A DNA stretch of 10,532 bases. Source: CAKSNH01 sp964422725 (GTDB lineage: Bacteria; Bacillota; Clostridia; UBA1381). The stretch spans positions 1-10,532 of the forward strand of contig CAYRCC010000059.1 of the NCBI GenBank assembly GCA_964422725.1, given 5' to 3'. Below, piece by piece: positions 1 through 6,607 of this stretch. The notes under the pieces are model-generated. The model was not told the origin of the DNA, did no database searches, and saw nothing but the letters and a program-made list of their open reading frames with translations. The position numbers and the translations under genes are program-made. Every line of letters begins with the position of its first letter. Positions within the stretch are counted from its first letter, which is position 1.

Positions 1-60
1 CTTTGAAAAGGCTTGACCTAAACTTTAATACAAAGCACGTTGTGTTTTGTCTACAGTCTG
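1..60 (+). repeat. Left copy of a 60-bp dispersed inverted repeat
   Basis: These 60 bases match the reverse complement of 10436-10495 at 57 of 60 positions, with no gaps. The differences are at positions 19, 35 and 39. Inside it, 30-39 can pair with 41-50 as a 10-bp hairpin with two G·U pairs when read as plus-strand RNA. Bases 1-15 are half of a palindrome that is complete in the right copy (10481-10500), so the element probably continues to the left of the window. Similarity stops sharply after base 60. It is non-coding and lies upstream of the transporter gene. I do not recognise it as a named repeat family. Confidence 0.85.
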
Positions 61-73
61 CAAAATCGGGGAT

Positions 74-90
74 TTCTGTGTTTCGCAGAA
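74..90 (+). other. Small hairpin upstream of the transporter gene
   Basis: TTCTGTG and CGCAGAA can pair around a TTT loop, giving a 7-bp stem with one G·U pair. No T-tract follows, so it is not a convincing terminator. It ends about 33 nt before the chosen start codon, and its role is unknown. No clear promoter was found between base 1 and the start codon, so transcription probably enters from the left or starts within the repeat. Confidence 0.35.
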
Positions 91-123
91 CATTGAAAAT
101 TGCCTGTGGAGGAGAAAGACGGA

Positions 124-651
124 GTGAATAATTTAAGGAAATTAATAGTTTCAGCGATGTTTCTGGCGTTGGGAATTGTTTTGCCGTTTTTGACGGGACA
201 AATTCAGCAGATTGGGAATATGCTGCTGCCGATGCACATTCCGGTATTGCTGTGCGGTTTCATATGCGGCCGGAGATATGGGTTGGCGGTGGGGCTGATA
301 TTGCCGATACTGCGTTCGCTGATGTTTGCAATGCCGCCTATGTATCCTATGGCGGTGTCGATGTCGTTTGAGCTTGCGGCGTATGGTTTTTTGTCGGGAT
401 ATTTGTATTACGGTTCGCGCGAAAAGGGTTTGAAGGATATTTACATATCATTGATTTCGGCAATGGTTTTCGGCAGAATTGTATGGGGAATAACACAGGT
501 TCTTATGCTTGGAATAGGGAAATTTACTTTGGGTGCGTTTATTGCCGGCGCACTGCTGAATTCAATACCGGGAATCATAATTCAGCTTATATTTGTTCCG
601 GCTGTGGTTACGGCACTGAAACGCATCAATATTATTTGTTTGAAGGATTGA
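124..651 (+). CDS. ECF-type transporter S component (substrate-binding membrane subunit)
   Basis: This 175-residue, very hydrophobic protein looks like the substrate-specific subunit of an energy-coupling factor (ECF) importer. Such subunits bind a vitamin or other small molecule in the membrane and depend on a shared ECF ATPase/transmembrane module, which is not encoded here. About six membrane segments are visible, and the stretch MHIPVLLCGFICG (37-49) followed by a Y-G-L-A-V-G turn is typical of the family. The start is taken as GTG at 124 because GGAGGAG at 108-114 sits 9 nt upstream; a TTG at 100 in the same frame lies before this ribosome binding site and is unlikely. The kinase gene begins 13 nt after the stop, suggesting co-transcription. 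The substrate cannot be read from the sequence. Confidence 0.85.
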   Translation: MNNLRKLIVSAMFLALGIVLPFLTGQIQQIGNMLLPMHIPVLLCGFICGRRYGLAVGLILPILRSLMFAMPPMYPMAVSMSFELAAYGFLSGYLYYGSREKGLKDIYISLISAMVFGRIVWGITQVLMLGIGKFTLGAFIAGALLNSIPGIIIQLIFVPAVVTALKRINIICLKD

Positions 652-664
652 CGGTGACTGTGCA

Positions 665-1285
665 ATGGAAAATAATGTTTGCAAAATGGAAGAGGCAATA
701 TCAAAGATACAAGGTATTTATGAAAAAAACAAAAACTGCATAGTCGCGGTGGACGGCAGGTGCGGTGCCGGCAAAACAACATTTGCACAGCATCTGAAAA
801 ATCTGTTTAACTGCAATGTTATACATATGGACGATTTTTTTCTGCCTCGGAATATGCGGACGGAAGAACGGCTCCGTACTCCGGGCGGTAATATTCACTA
901 TGAACGTATTATTGAGGAAGTATTTTCAAAGTTGAAAAAGCACGAAACATTTTCGTACAGACCGTATTCGTGTAAAACGAATGATTTTGGAAAAGAAATT
1001 ATTGTTGAGCCTAATGTGCTGACTGTTGCGGAGGGTTCGTATGCCTGTCACCCAAAGCTCAGGGAGATGTATACGCTGAATATATTTATGGATATAGATT
1101 TCAAAACACAGCTTGATAGAATTGTAAAGCGTAACGGAAGTGAGGCAGCAAAGGTTTTCAGGGATAAATGGATTCCGTTGGAGGAAGAATATTTTCGGTT
1201 TTATGATATTAGAGAAAAATGTGATATAGTGATTGACGGACAGGCAGATATAATCGGCAAAACGCAGAGCATGAATAAGACCTGA
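665..1285 (+). CDS. Uridine-kinase-like P-loop kinase
   Basis: This 206-residue soluble protein belongs to the P-loop nucleoside/phosphoribulokinase-like kinases. It has a Walker A motif GRCGAGKT (31-38), an acidic MDDFFLP segment (55-61) where uridine kinases have a catalytic Asp, and an EGSY motif (123-126) at the Walker B-like strand. The family phosphorylates uridine, cytidine, pantothenate or similar small molecules; the true substrate here is not evident. It lies 13 nt downstream of the ECF S component, so it may phosphorylate the imported compound and trap it in the cell (inference). The ribosome binding site is weak: AAGGA occurs only near 644, within the end of the preceding gene, so translation may be coupled. 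ATG 686 is an alternative start, but it also lacks a good ribosome binding site. Confidence 0.8.
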   Translation: MENNVCKMEEAISKIQGIYEKNKNCIVAVDGRCGAGKTTFAQHLKNLFNCNVIHMDDFFLPRNMRTEERLRTPGGNIHYERIIEEVFSKLKKHETFSYRPYSCKTNDFGKEIIVEPNVLTVAEGSYACHPKLREMYTLNIFMDIDFKTQLDRIVKRNGSEAAKVFRDKWIPLEEEYFRFYDIREKCDIVIDGQADIIGKTQSMNKT

Positions 1286-1313
1286 AAAGACTTTCAAAAT
1301 TCGCATTAAAGCA

Positions 1314-1340
1314 TTGTCTGCGGACTGTTTCGGCGATAAT
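1314..1340 (+). promoter_or_regulatory. Weak candidate sigma-A promoter for lexA
   Basis: TTGTCT (1314-1319) and GATAAT (1335-1340) are separated by 15 bases, shorter than the ideal 17. It is the best -10-like pairing I find between the kinase and lexA. Transcription from it would begin near 1347, at the dyad described next. No intrinsic terminator follows the kinase, so read-through into lexA is also possible. Confidence 0.25.
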
Positions 1341-1346
1341 TAAAAA

Positions 1347-1363
1347 GTTGACGATTATTCAAC
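1347..1363. promoter_or_regulatory. Dyad GTTGA-N7-TCAAC upstream of lexA, possible operator
   Basis: A perfect 5-bp inverted repeat with a 7-base spacer lies 50 bp before the lexA start. LexA proteins normally repress their own gene, so an operator is expected in this gap. However, this dyad does not match the well-known Firmicutes box GAAC-N4-GTTC, and no good copy of that box is present here. It contains TTGACG, which could instead be a -35 element, although no matching -10 is seen. Confidence 0.25.
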
Positions 1364-1412
1364 GGACAATTTGAAATATAAATTAATTAATAAAGTAAGG
1401 TAGGTAGTTATT

Positions 1413-2042
1413 ATGGCATTATCCGAAAAAGATATAAAAATACTTGATTTTATATATGAGCAGATTGATAAGAACGGTTTTCCGCCGAGTGTCCGCGAGA
1501 TAGGGGACGCTGTAGGTCTGAATTCGACGGCAACTGTGCATGCAAGACTGAAAAAACTCGAAGAAAACGGATTTATTGAAAAAACGTCGTCAAAGTATCG
1601 TTCAATTCGGCTGATTAACTATACTCCGAAAAATGTCCGCTCTGGTGTGAATTATCACGAGGAAAAATATCTTGAAGTGCCTGTACTGGGAAAGGTTACG
1701 GCAGGTGAGCCTATTTTGGCGGTTCAGGAATGTGATGATACATTTCCGCTGCCTATGGAGTTTGCGAAAAATAAGGAGCTGTTTATGCTGAAGGTACGCG
1801 GTGAGTCTATGATTAACGCGGCAATTTTGGACGGGGATTACATAATAGTACAGAGGCAGTCTACCGCGGTAAACGGCGATATTGTAGTTGCACTGATCGG
1901 CAATGAAAATGCTACGGTAAAGACTTTTTATAAGGAAAAAGGGCATTTCAGACTGCAGCCCGAAAATGATAATATGGATGCAATTATAGTAAATGAGCTG
2001 TCAATTGTCGGAAAAGTAGTGGGCGTATTTAGAAAAATGTAA
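1413..2042 (+). CDS. lexA: LexA, SOS-response transcriptional repressor and self-cleaving protease
   Basis: This is a full-length 209-residue LexA. Residues 1-68 form the winged helix-turn-helix DNA-binding domain (FPPSVREIGDAVGL, then ATVHARLKKLEENGFI). The C-terminal S24 peptidase domain has the Ala97-Gly98 self-cleavage site in KVTAGEP, the catalytic Ser132 in RGESMINAAILDGD, and Lys170 in ATVKTFYK. LexA represses DNA-repair genes until RecA filaments on damaged DNA trigger its cleavage. ATG 1413 follows an AGGTAGGT-like site (from 1398) at suitable distance. It appears to be a single-gene unit; no terminator is obvious after it, but the next operon has its own promoter. Confidence 0.97.
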   Translation: MALSEKDIKILDFIYEQIDKNGFPPSVREIGDAVGLNSTATVHARLKKLEENGFIEKTSSKYRSIRLINYTPKNVRSGVNYHEEKYLEVPVLGKVTAGEPILAVQECDDTFPLPMEFAKNKELFMLKVRGESMINAAILDGDYIIVQRQSTAVNGDIVVALIGNENATVKTFYKEKGHFRLQPENDNMDAIIVNELSIVGKVVGVFRKM

Positions 2043-2071
2043 TAATTTATGTATACAGCGTAAAAAAACAG

Positions 2072-2100
2072 TTGAAATATGGCGCATAAAATGTTAAAAT
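2072..2100 (+). promoter_or_regulatory. Sigma-A promoter for the nfnA-nfnB operon
   Basis: TTGAAA (2072-2077) and TAAAAT (2095-2100) are separated by an ideal 17 bases. Transcription should begin near 2107, leaving a leader of about 65 nt before the first gene. The leader ends in a strong AGGGGTGA ribosome binding site (2159-2166), 5 nt before ATG 2172. No riboswitch-like fold was recognised. Confidence 0.7.
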
Positions 2101-2171
2101 AAGAATTGGAGTGTATTGATTATATCCATCATACGTTTATTTTATTGAAATATTTTATAGGGGTGAATTGA

Positions 2172-3023
2172 ATGGGATATAAAATTGTGACTAAAAAAGT
2201 ACTTAACCCTCAGATTTTCCTGATGGAAATTGACGCGCCGCTCGTTGCAAAAAAAGCTGAGCCGGGTCAGTTCATAATTTTGAGAATTGATGAGTACGGA
2301 GAAAGAGTTCCGTTTACCATTGCGGATTTTGACCGTGAAAAAGGCACGGTAACTATTATTGTGCAGATTGTCGGAAAGACTACGCGCGATTTGGCTCAGC
2401 TTGAGCAGGACGATGAACTGCTTGATTTTGCCGGACCGCTGGGTATGCCGACACATTTGGAAGGACTTAAAAAAGTTGCCGTAATCGGCGGCGGACTCGG
2501 TACGGCTATTGCATATCCGCAGGCTAAAAAGCTCCACGCGCTTGGTGCTGAGGTACACGCAATTTCGGGTTTCAGAGATGAAAGTTTAATTATTCTTGAA
2601 AATGAGCTTAAAGCTGTTTCGGATAAATGTATAATTACCACCGATGACGGTTCAAACGGTATTAAAGGTTTTGTTACCGACAGATTGAAAGAGCTTATAG
2701 AGTCGGGCGAGAAATATGATACCGTCATTGCGATAGGACCGCTTGTAATGATGAGAGCGGTGTGCAATTTGACAAAAGAATACGGTATTAAGACAATAGT
2801 AAGTATGAATCCTGTAATGATTGACGGTACGGGAATGTGCGGCGGATGCCGTGTTATCGTAGGCGGAGAAACAAAGTTTGCCTGTGTTGACGGTCCTGAT
2901 TTTGACGGACACTTGATAGATTGGCAGGCGGCTCTTAACAGACAGCAGATGTTCAAAGAGCACGAAAAAAAATCTTGCGATGAAGGTCATTGCAGAATAG
3001 GGAGGATAAGTCACAATGCCTAA
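2172..3023 (+). CDS. nfnA: NfnA/SudB-type FAD/NAD(H)- and [2Fe-2S]-binding subunit
   Basis: This 283-residue protein is of the ferredoxin-NADP reductase/dihydroorotate dehydrogenase electron-transfer type. An FAD-binding barrel comes first (ERVPFTIADF, 44-53), then a nucleotide-binding domain (VAVIGGGLGTAIAYPQAKK, 102-120). The C-terminal [2Fe-2S] site appears as Asp218, Cys223, Cys226 and Cys238 in DGTGMCGGC...FAC. One Asp plus three Cys is the ligand set described for NfnA of the electron-bifurcating NADH-dependent ferredoxin:NADP+ oxidoreductase, which supports that assignment. It overlaps the next gene by 8 nt, as expected for subunits of one complex. Annotation pipelines often call this family sulfide/dihydroorotate dehydrogenase-like protein; a sulfide dehydrogenase (SudB) role cannot be excluded. 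Confidence 0.88.
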   Translation: MGYKIVTKKVLNPQIFLMEIDAPLVAKKAEPGQFIILRIDEYGERVPFTIADFDREKGTVTIIVQIVGKTTRDLAQLEQDDELLDFAGPLGMPTHLEGLKKVAVIGGGLGTAIAYPQAKKLHALGAEVHAISGFRDESLIILENELKAVSDKCIITTDDGSNGIKGFVTDRLKELIESGEKYDTVIAIGPLVMMRAVCNLTKEYGIKTIVSMNPVMIDGTGMCGGCRVIVGGETKFACVDGPDFDGHLIDWQAALNRQQMFKEHEKKSCDEGHCRIGRISHNA

Positions 3024-4407
3024 TATGTCTTTAACAAAAACTCCGATGCCTGAACAGCAGCCGGATGTCAGAAATAAGAATTTTTTGGAAGTAAGTACGG
3101 GTTATACGGAAGAAATGGCGAAAGAAGAGGCTGCGCGGTGCCTTAATTGTAAAAACAAGCCGTGTATGCAAGGATGTCCTGTAGGGGTTAAAATTCCTGA
3201 GTTTATAGCTTTGATTGTCGAGGGTGATTTTGAGGGTGCATACCAAAAAATTAAGGAAACAAATGCACTTCCGGCAGTGTGCGGACGTGTATGTCCTCAG
3301 GAGTCGCAGTGTGAGTCTAAGTGTGTGAGAGGTATTAAGGGTGAAAGTGTCGGTATCGGCAGACTCGAACGTTTTGTGGCTGACTGGCATATGAATAATG
3401 TTGACGAGAAAGTTGAGAAGCCTGTTTCAAACGGTAAGAAGGTAGCGGTTGTAGGTTCGGGTCCTTCGGGTTTGACCTGTGCCGGAGATTTGGCAAAAAA
3501 AGGTTATGATGTTACCGTATTTGAGGCATTCCACACTGCGGGCGGAGTTTTAATGTACGGAATACCTGAGTTCAGACTTCCTAAAGCAATTGTACAGAAA
3601 GAAATTGCTACATTAAAGGAAATGGGTGTTAAGATTAACACAAACGTAATTGTCGGAAAGACGATTATGGTTGATGAATTGAAAAAGGATTATGGTTTTG
3701 ATGCTGTGTATATCGGTTCGGGTGCAGGACTGCCGAGTTTTATGCATATTGACGGCGAAAGCCTGAACGGCGTATATTCCGCAAACGAATTTTTAACCAG
3801 AATCAACTTGATGAAGGCATACAAGTTCCCTGAGTACGACACACCGATTTTTGTCGGTAAGAATGTAGCGGTTCTTGGCGGCGGTAACGTTGCTATGGAT
3901 GCGGCGCGTTCGGCAAAACGTTTGGGTGCTGAGAATGTTTATATAGTTTACAGACGTGGTATGGAGGAACTTCCTGCCAGAAAAGAAGAAGTTCACCACG
4001 CAATTGAAGAAGGTATCATTTTCAAAATTCTTAACAATCCTACAAAGCTTATCGGTAACGACAAGGGTTGGGTTGTAGGAATGGAATGTGTGGAAATGGA
4101 GCTTGGCGAGCCTGATGCAAGCGGCAGACGTAAGCCAATCGCGAAAGCCGGCAGTGAACATATACTTGATGTTGAGACTGTTGTTGTAGCTATCGGTCAG
4201 ACACCTAATCCGTTGATTAAAGCTACAACCGACGGACTTGAAACCAACAGCCGCGGTTGTATCGTCGCTGATGAAGCAACCGGCGCGACAAGTCTTGACG
4301 GTGTTTATGCGGGCGGTGACGTTGTAACCGGTGCCGCTACGGTTATTCTTGCTATGGGTGCAGGTAAAACGGCGGCAGACAGTATTGATAAAATGTTGAG
4401 CAAATAA
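3016..4407 (+). CDS. nfnB: NfnB/SudA-type NADPH-dependent oxidoreductase (glutamate synthase small-subunit-like)
   Basis: This 463-residue flavoprotein is related to the glutamate synthase small subunit. The N-terminal iron-sulfur domain has Cys42, 45, 50 and 54 and Cys89, 93, 99 and 103, enough for two [4Fe-4S] clusters. An FAD-binding GSGPSG follows (147-152), then a second Rossmann motif LGGGNVAMDAAR (287-298) with YRR (312-314) for NADP(H), and a closing FAD motif near GVYAGGDVVTGAA (429-441). Its ATG lies inside the end of the upstream subunit gene, with GGGAGGA at 3000-3006. No glutamate synthase large subunit is adjacent, so automatic gltD/gltA labels are probably misleading. The pair more likely balances NADH, NADPH and ferredoxin by flavin-based bifurcation (family knowledge plus inference). 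Confidence 0.88.
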   Translation: MPNMSLTKTPMPEQQPDVRNKNFLEVSTGYTEEMAKEEAARCLNCKNKPCMQGCPVGVKIPEFIALIVEGDFEGAYQKIKETNALPAVCGRVCPQESQCESKCVRGIKGESVGIGRLERFVADWHMNNVDEKVEKPVSNGKKVAVVGSGPSGLTCAGDLAKKGYDVTVFEAFHTAGGVLMYGIPEFRLPKAIVQKEIATLKEMGVKINTNVIVGKTIMVDELKKDYGFDAVYIGSGAGLPSFMHIDGESLNGVYSANEFLTRINLMKAYKFPEYDTPIFVGKNVAVLGGGNVAMDAARSAKRLGAENVYIVYRRGMEELPARKEEVHHAIEEGIIFKILNNPTKLIGNDKGWVVGMECVEMELGEPDASGRRKPIAKAGSEHILDVETVVVAIGQTPNPLIKATTDGLETNSRGCIVADEATGATSLDGVYAGGDVVTGAATVILAMGAGKTAADSIDKMLSK

Positions 4408-4440
4408 GGTTTTATCAAATATATAAAAAATGCATAATAG

Positions 4441-4468
4441 AAAGTCATAGCGATTGTTATGACTTTTT
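4441..4468 (+). terminator. Intrinsic terminator of the nfnAB operon
   Basis: AAAGTCATA (4441-4449) pairs with TATGACTTT (4458-4466) around an 8-base loop, and the 3' arm runs into TTTTT. It lies 33 nt after the nfnB stop. Confidence 0.8.
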
Positions 4469-4494
4469 ATTATACAATGTATTTGTGGGGTATA

Positions 4495-4529
4495 CAAAAA
4501 ATAACGTCCGCTTTAACAGCAGACGTTAT
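4495..4529 (-). terminator. Intrinsic terminator of the dnaG-rpoD-prmA operon
   Basis: On the minus strand, ATAACGTC and GACGTTAT (plus 4522-4529 and 4501-4508) form an 8-bp stem. It continues past one mismatch into GCT/AGC with a 5-base loop and is followed by a run of six T residues (plus 4496-4501). It begins 16 nt after the prmA stop, and is arranged back to back with the terminator of the convergent operon. Confidence 0.88.
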
Positions 4530-4545
4530 AATTATATATACGAAA

Positions 4546-5514
4546 TCAGTATTTGCATGTCATTTCTATCCAGTCTTTGGACTGCGCAACGGTAATATCG
4601 TAAAAACCTTGCTGTTCCAATACGGATCTAACCTCGTCGGCTCTGTCGGTAATAATGCCTGACGTTATGAATGTACCGCCCTTTTTGATAAAAGCCGGAA
4701 TGAGCGGTGCGTATGCAATAATAACATCGGCAACTATATTCGCTACAACTATGTCATATTTTGTATCGGATATTTGTTTTTTCAAATCATCATCGTCAAG
4801 CGCATTTCCGGCAAGAACTCGGTACTTTGCTCTGTCAATGTTGTTGCGGTCGGCATTTTCGTATGCAATATGTACACAATTAGGGTCGATGTCAACCGCA
4901 GTGGCTGAATGTGCGCCGAGCAACAGTGAAATCAGTGACAGTATTCCGCTGCCGCAACCGAGGTCAAGCAAGTCCGTTTCCGGCGTGATAATATTTTCAA
5001 GTGCCTCAATACATAATCTGGTGGTATAATGCGAACCCGTCCCAAACGTCATACCGGGATTTATGCTGAAAACAACTCTGTCTGTTTCTTCTGCAATATC
5101 CTCCCACTCAGGCTTAATCATAATACGTTTGCCGACCGGCATAACGTGAAAATATTTTTTCCAGTTGTTTGCCCAGTCCTCTTCTGAAAGATTGCCGATT
5201 GACAGCTCAAGTCTGCCGAATTCACCGGCTTTATCGTATTGTTTGAGTGAATTTAGAGTGTTTCTTATTGCCAAAAGCATTTCGTGTCCCGATGCATTAT
5301 CGGTTACATACGCTTTTACACAGGTTTCGCCGCTTTTCTCCTGCCTTAGCTCATCATCGACATAATCCCAATATTGCTTGTTGTTTTCCAGAAAATCCAG
5401 AAAATCGCTTTCGTCCTCTATTTCGAGTCCTGTTATACCTAATTGATAAAGTCTGCCGCTGACCGGTTCAATTCCGGCAGTTGTGGTGTATATAGTAATT
5501 TGTAACCATTCCAT
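4546..5514 (-). CDS. prmA: Ribosomal protein L11 methyltransferase
   Basis: This 322-residue enzyme uses S-adenosylmethionine to methylate ribosomal protein L11. The N-terminal part is a substrate-recognition domain. The signature NPGMTFGTGSH (152-162) is followed by methyltransferase motif I LDLGCGSG (183-190), the acidic AVDIDPN (206-212) that binds the cofactor ribose, and VVANIVADVI (256-265) in place of the usual NILA-type catalytic-loop motif. Length is normal for the family. The gene starts 16 nt after the rpoD stop with AGGAGA (plus 5522-5527) spaced 7 nt from ATG, so it is the last gene of the dnaG-rpoD transcript and ends at its own terminator. Confidence 0.96.
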   Translation of the reverse strand: MEWLQITIYTTTAGIEPVSGRLYQLGITGLEIEDESDFLDFLENNKQYWDYVDDELRQEKSGETCVKAYVTDNASGHEMLLAIRNTLNSLKQYDKAGEFGRLELSIGNLSEEDWANNWKKYFHVMPVGKRIMIKPEWEDIAEETDRVVFSINPGMTFGTGSHYTTRLCIEALENIITPETDLLDLGCGSGILSLISLLLGAHSATAVDIDPNCVHIAYENADRNNIDRAKYRVLAGNALDDDDLKKQISDTKYDIVVANIVADVIIAYAPLIPAFIKKGGTFITSGIITDRADEVRSVLEQQGFYDITVAQSKDWIEMTCKY

Positions 5515-5530
5515 TTATATATCTCCTAAA

Positions 5531-6607
5531 TCAGTCCAAATAATCCTTTAGCTTTTTACTTCTGCTTGGGTGGCGCAGTTTTCTGAGTGCTTTAGCCTCA
5601 ATTTGACGTATACGCTCACGTGTGACGTTAAATTCCTTGCCGACCTCTTCGAGCGTACGCTGTCTGCCGTCCTCCAACCCAAAACGGAGCTTTAAAACTT
5701 TTTCCTCGCGCGGAGTAAGTGTTTTCAAAACATCGACAAGCTGTTCTTTGAGTAAAACAAAGCTTGCCGCATCTGACGGTGCCGGCGCATCATCATCGGG
5801 AATGAAATCACCCAAATGACTGTCCTCCTCTTCACCTATCGGTGTTTCAAGCGACACAGGTTCCTGTGAAATTTTTGATATCTCACGAACCTTTTCAACC
5901 GACATATTAAGCTCCTTTGCAAGCTCCTCCAACGTCGGCTCGCGTCCAAGCTCCTGAACGAGCTGGCGCGACACCCTCACAAGCTTGTTTATGGTTTCAA
6001 CCATATGAACAGGAATACGAATGGTTCGTGCCTGATCGGCAATGGCTCTGGTGATGGCTTGACGTATCCACCATGTAGCATAGGTGCTGAATTTATAGCC
6101 TTTTGTATAGTCGAATTTGTCTACCGCCTTGATAAGTCCCAAATTTCCCTCTTGGATAAGGTCAAGAAACAGCATACCGCGACCGACATAACGTTTCGCA
6201 ATACTTACAACAAGCCGCAAATTTGCCTCGGCAAGTTTCTTCTTTGCCTCGTCGTCACCCTCGGACATACGCTTTGCAAGTGCACTTTCCTGTGCCGGCT
6301 TGAGCAGATCAACCTTGCCTATTTCTTTCAAATACATTTTAACGTGGTCGTCAATATTTATACCTTCGGGTACAGATAAGTCCTCAAGTTCCTCGTTTGA
6401 CATTTCTATCTCTTCGAGAGCCTTATCAAAATCGGAAACAACCTCAATACCGAGCGATTCGAGAGAATCGTGCAGTTTTTCGATTTGTTCCGGTGTAATA
6501 TCGGTATCATGCAGGGCATCTTCAATTTCTTTGTAGCTGAGCATACCGTTCTTTTTGCCCTTTTCGATAAGTTCTTTGACTATAAGCTTTTTATCCTTTT
6601 CTGCCAT
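5531..6607 (-). CDS. rpoD: RNA polymerase housekeeping sigma factor (sigma-70/SigA)
   Basis: This 358-residue primary sigma factor directs RNA polymerase to housekeeping promoters. It has a short region 1.1 (about 1-57), region 1.2 (INIDDHVKMYLKEIGKVDLL, 83-102), region 2 with the core-binding and -10-recognition helices (NLRLVVSIAKRYVGRGM, then KGYKFSTYATWWIRQAITRAI, 129-189), region 3 (about 205-270) and region 4 with the -35-binding helix-turn-helix (RTLEEVGKEFNVTRERIRQIEAKALRKLRHPSR, 317-349). The long linker between 1.2 and 2 seen in E. coli RpoD is absent, as usual in Firmicutes. The start ATG directly follows the TAA stop of dnaG with no gap, and GGGGAGGA lies inside the last dnaG codons, so translation is probably coupled. 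Confidence 0.98.
   Translation of the reverse strand: MAEKDKKLIVKELIEKGKKNGMLSYKEIEDALHDTDITPEQIEKLHDSLESLGIEVVSDFDKALEEIEMSNEELEDLSVPEGINIDDHVKMYLKEIGKVDLLKPAQESALAKRMSEGDDEAKKKLAEANLRLVVSIAKRYVGRGMLFLDLIQEGNLGLIKAVDKFDYTKGYKFSTYATWWIRQAITRAIADQARTIRIPVHMVETINKLVRVSRQLVQELGREPTLEELAKELNMSVEKVREISKISQEPVSLETPIGEEEDSHLGDFIPDDDAPAPSDAASFVLLKEQLVDVLKTLTPREEKVLKLRFGLEDGRQRTLEEVGKEFNVTRERIRQIEAKALRKLRHPSRSKKLKDYLD

Noticed and set aside
13..34. Promoter TTGACC with TACAAA inside the left repeat
   Set aside because: The spacing is only 10 bases, far from the 16-18 needed.
2396..2956. Open frame antisense to nfnA (186 codons)
   Set aside because: Ser/Pro-rich shadow translation of a clear gene on the other strand, without its own promoter or recognised domain.
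3793..4497. Long open frame antisense to nfnB (234 codons)
   Set aside because: It lies wholly opposite a well-conserved flavoprotein gene, has low-complexity composition, no recognised domain and no convincing ribosome binding site.
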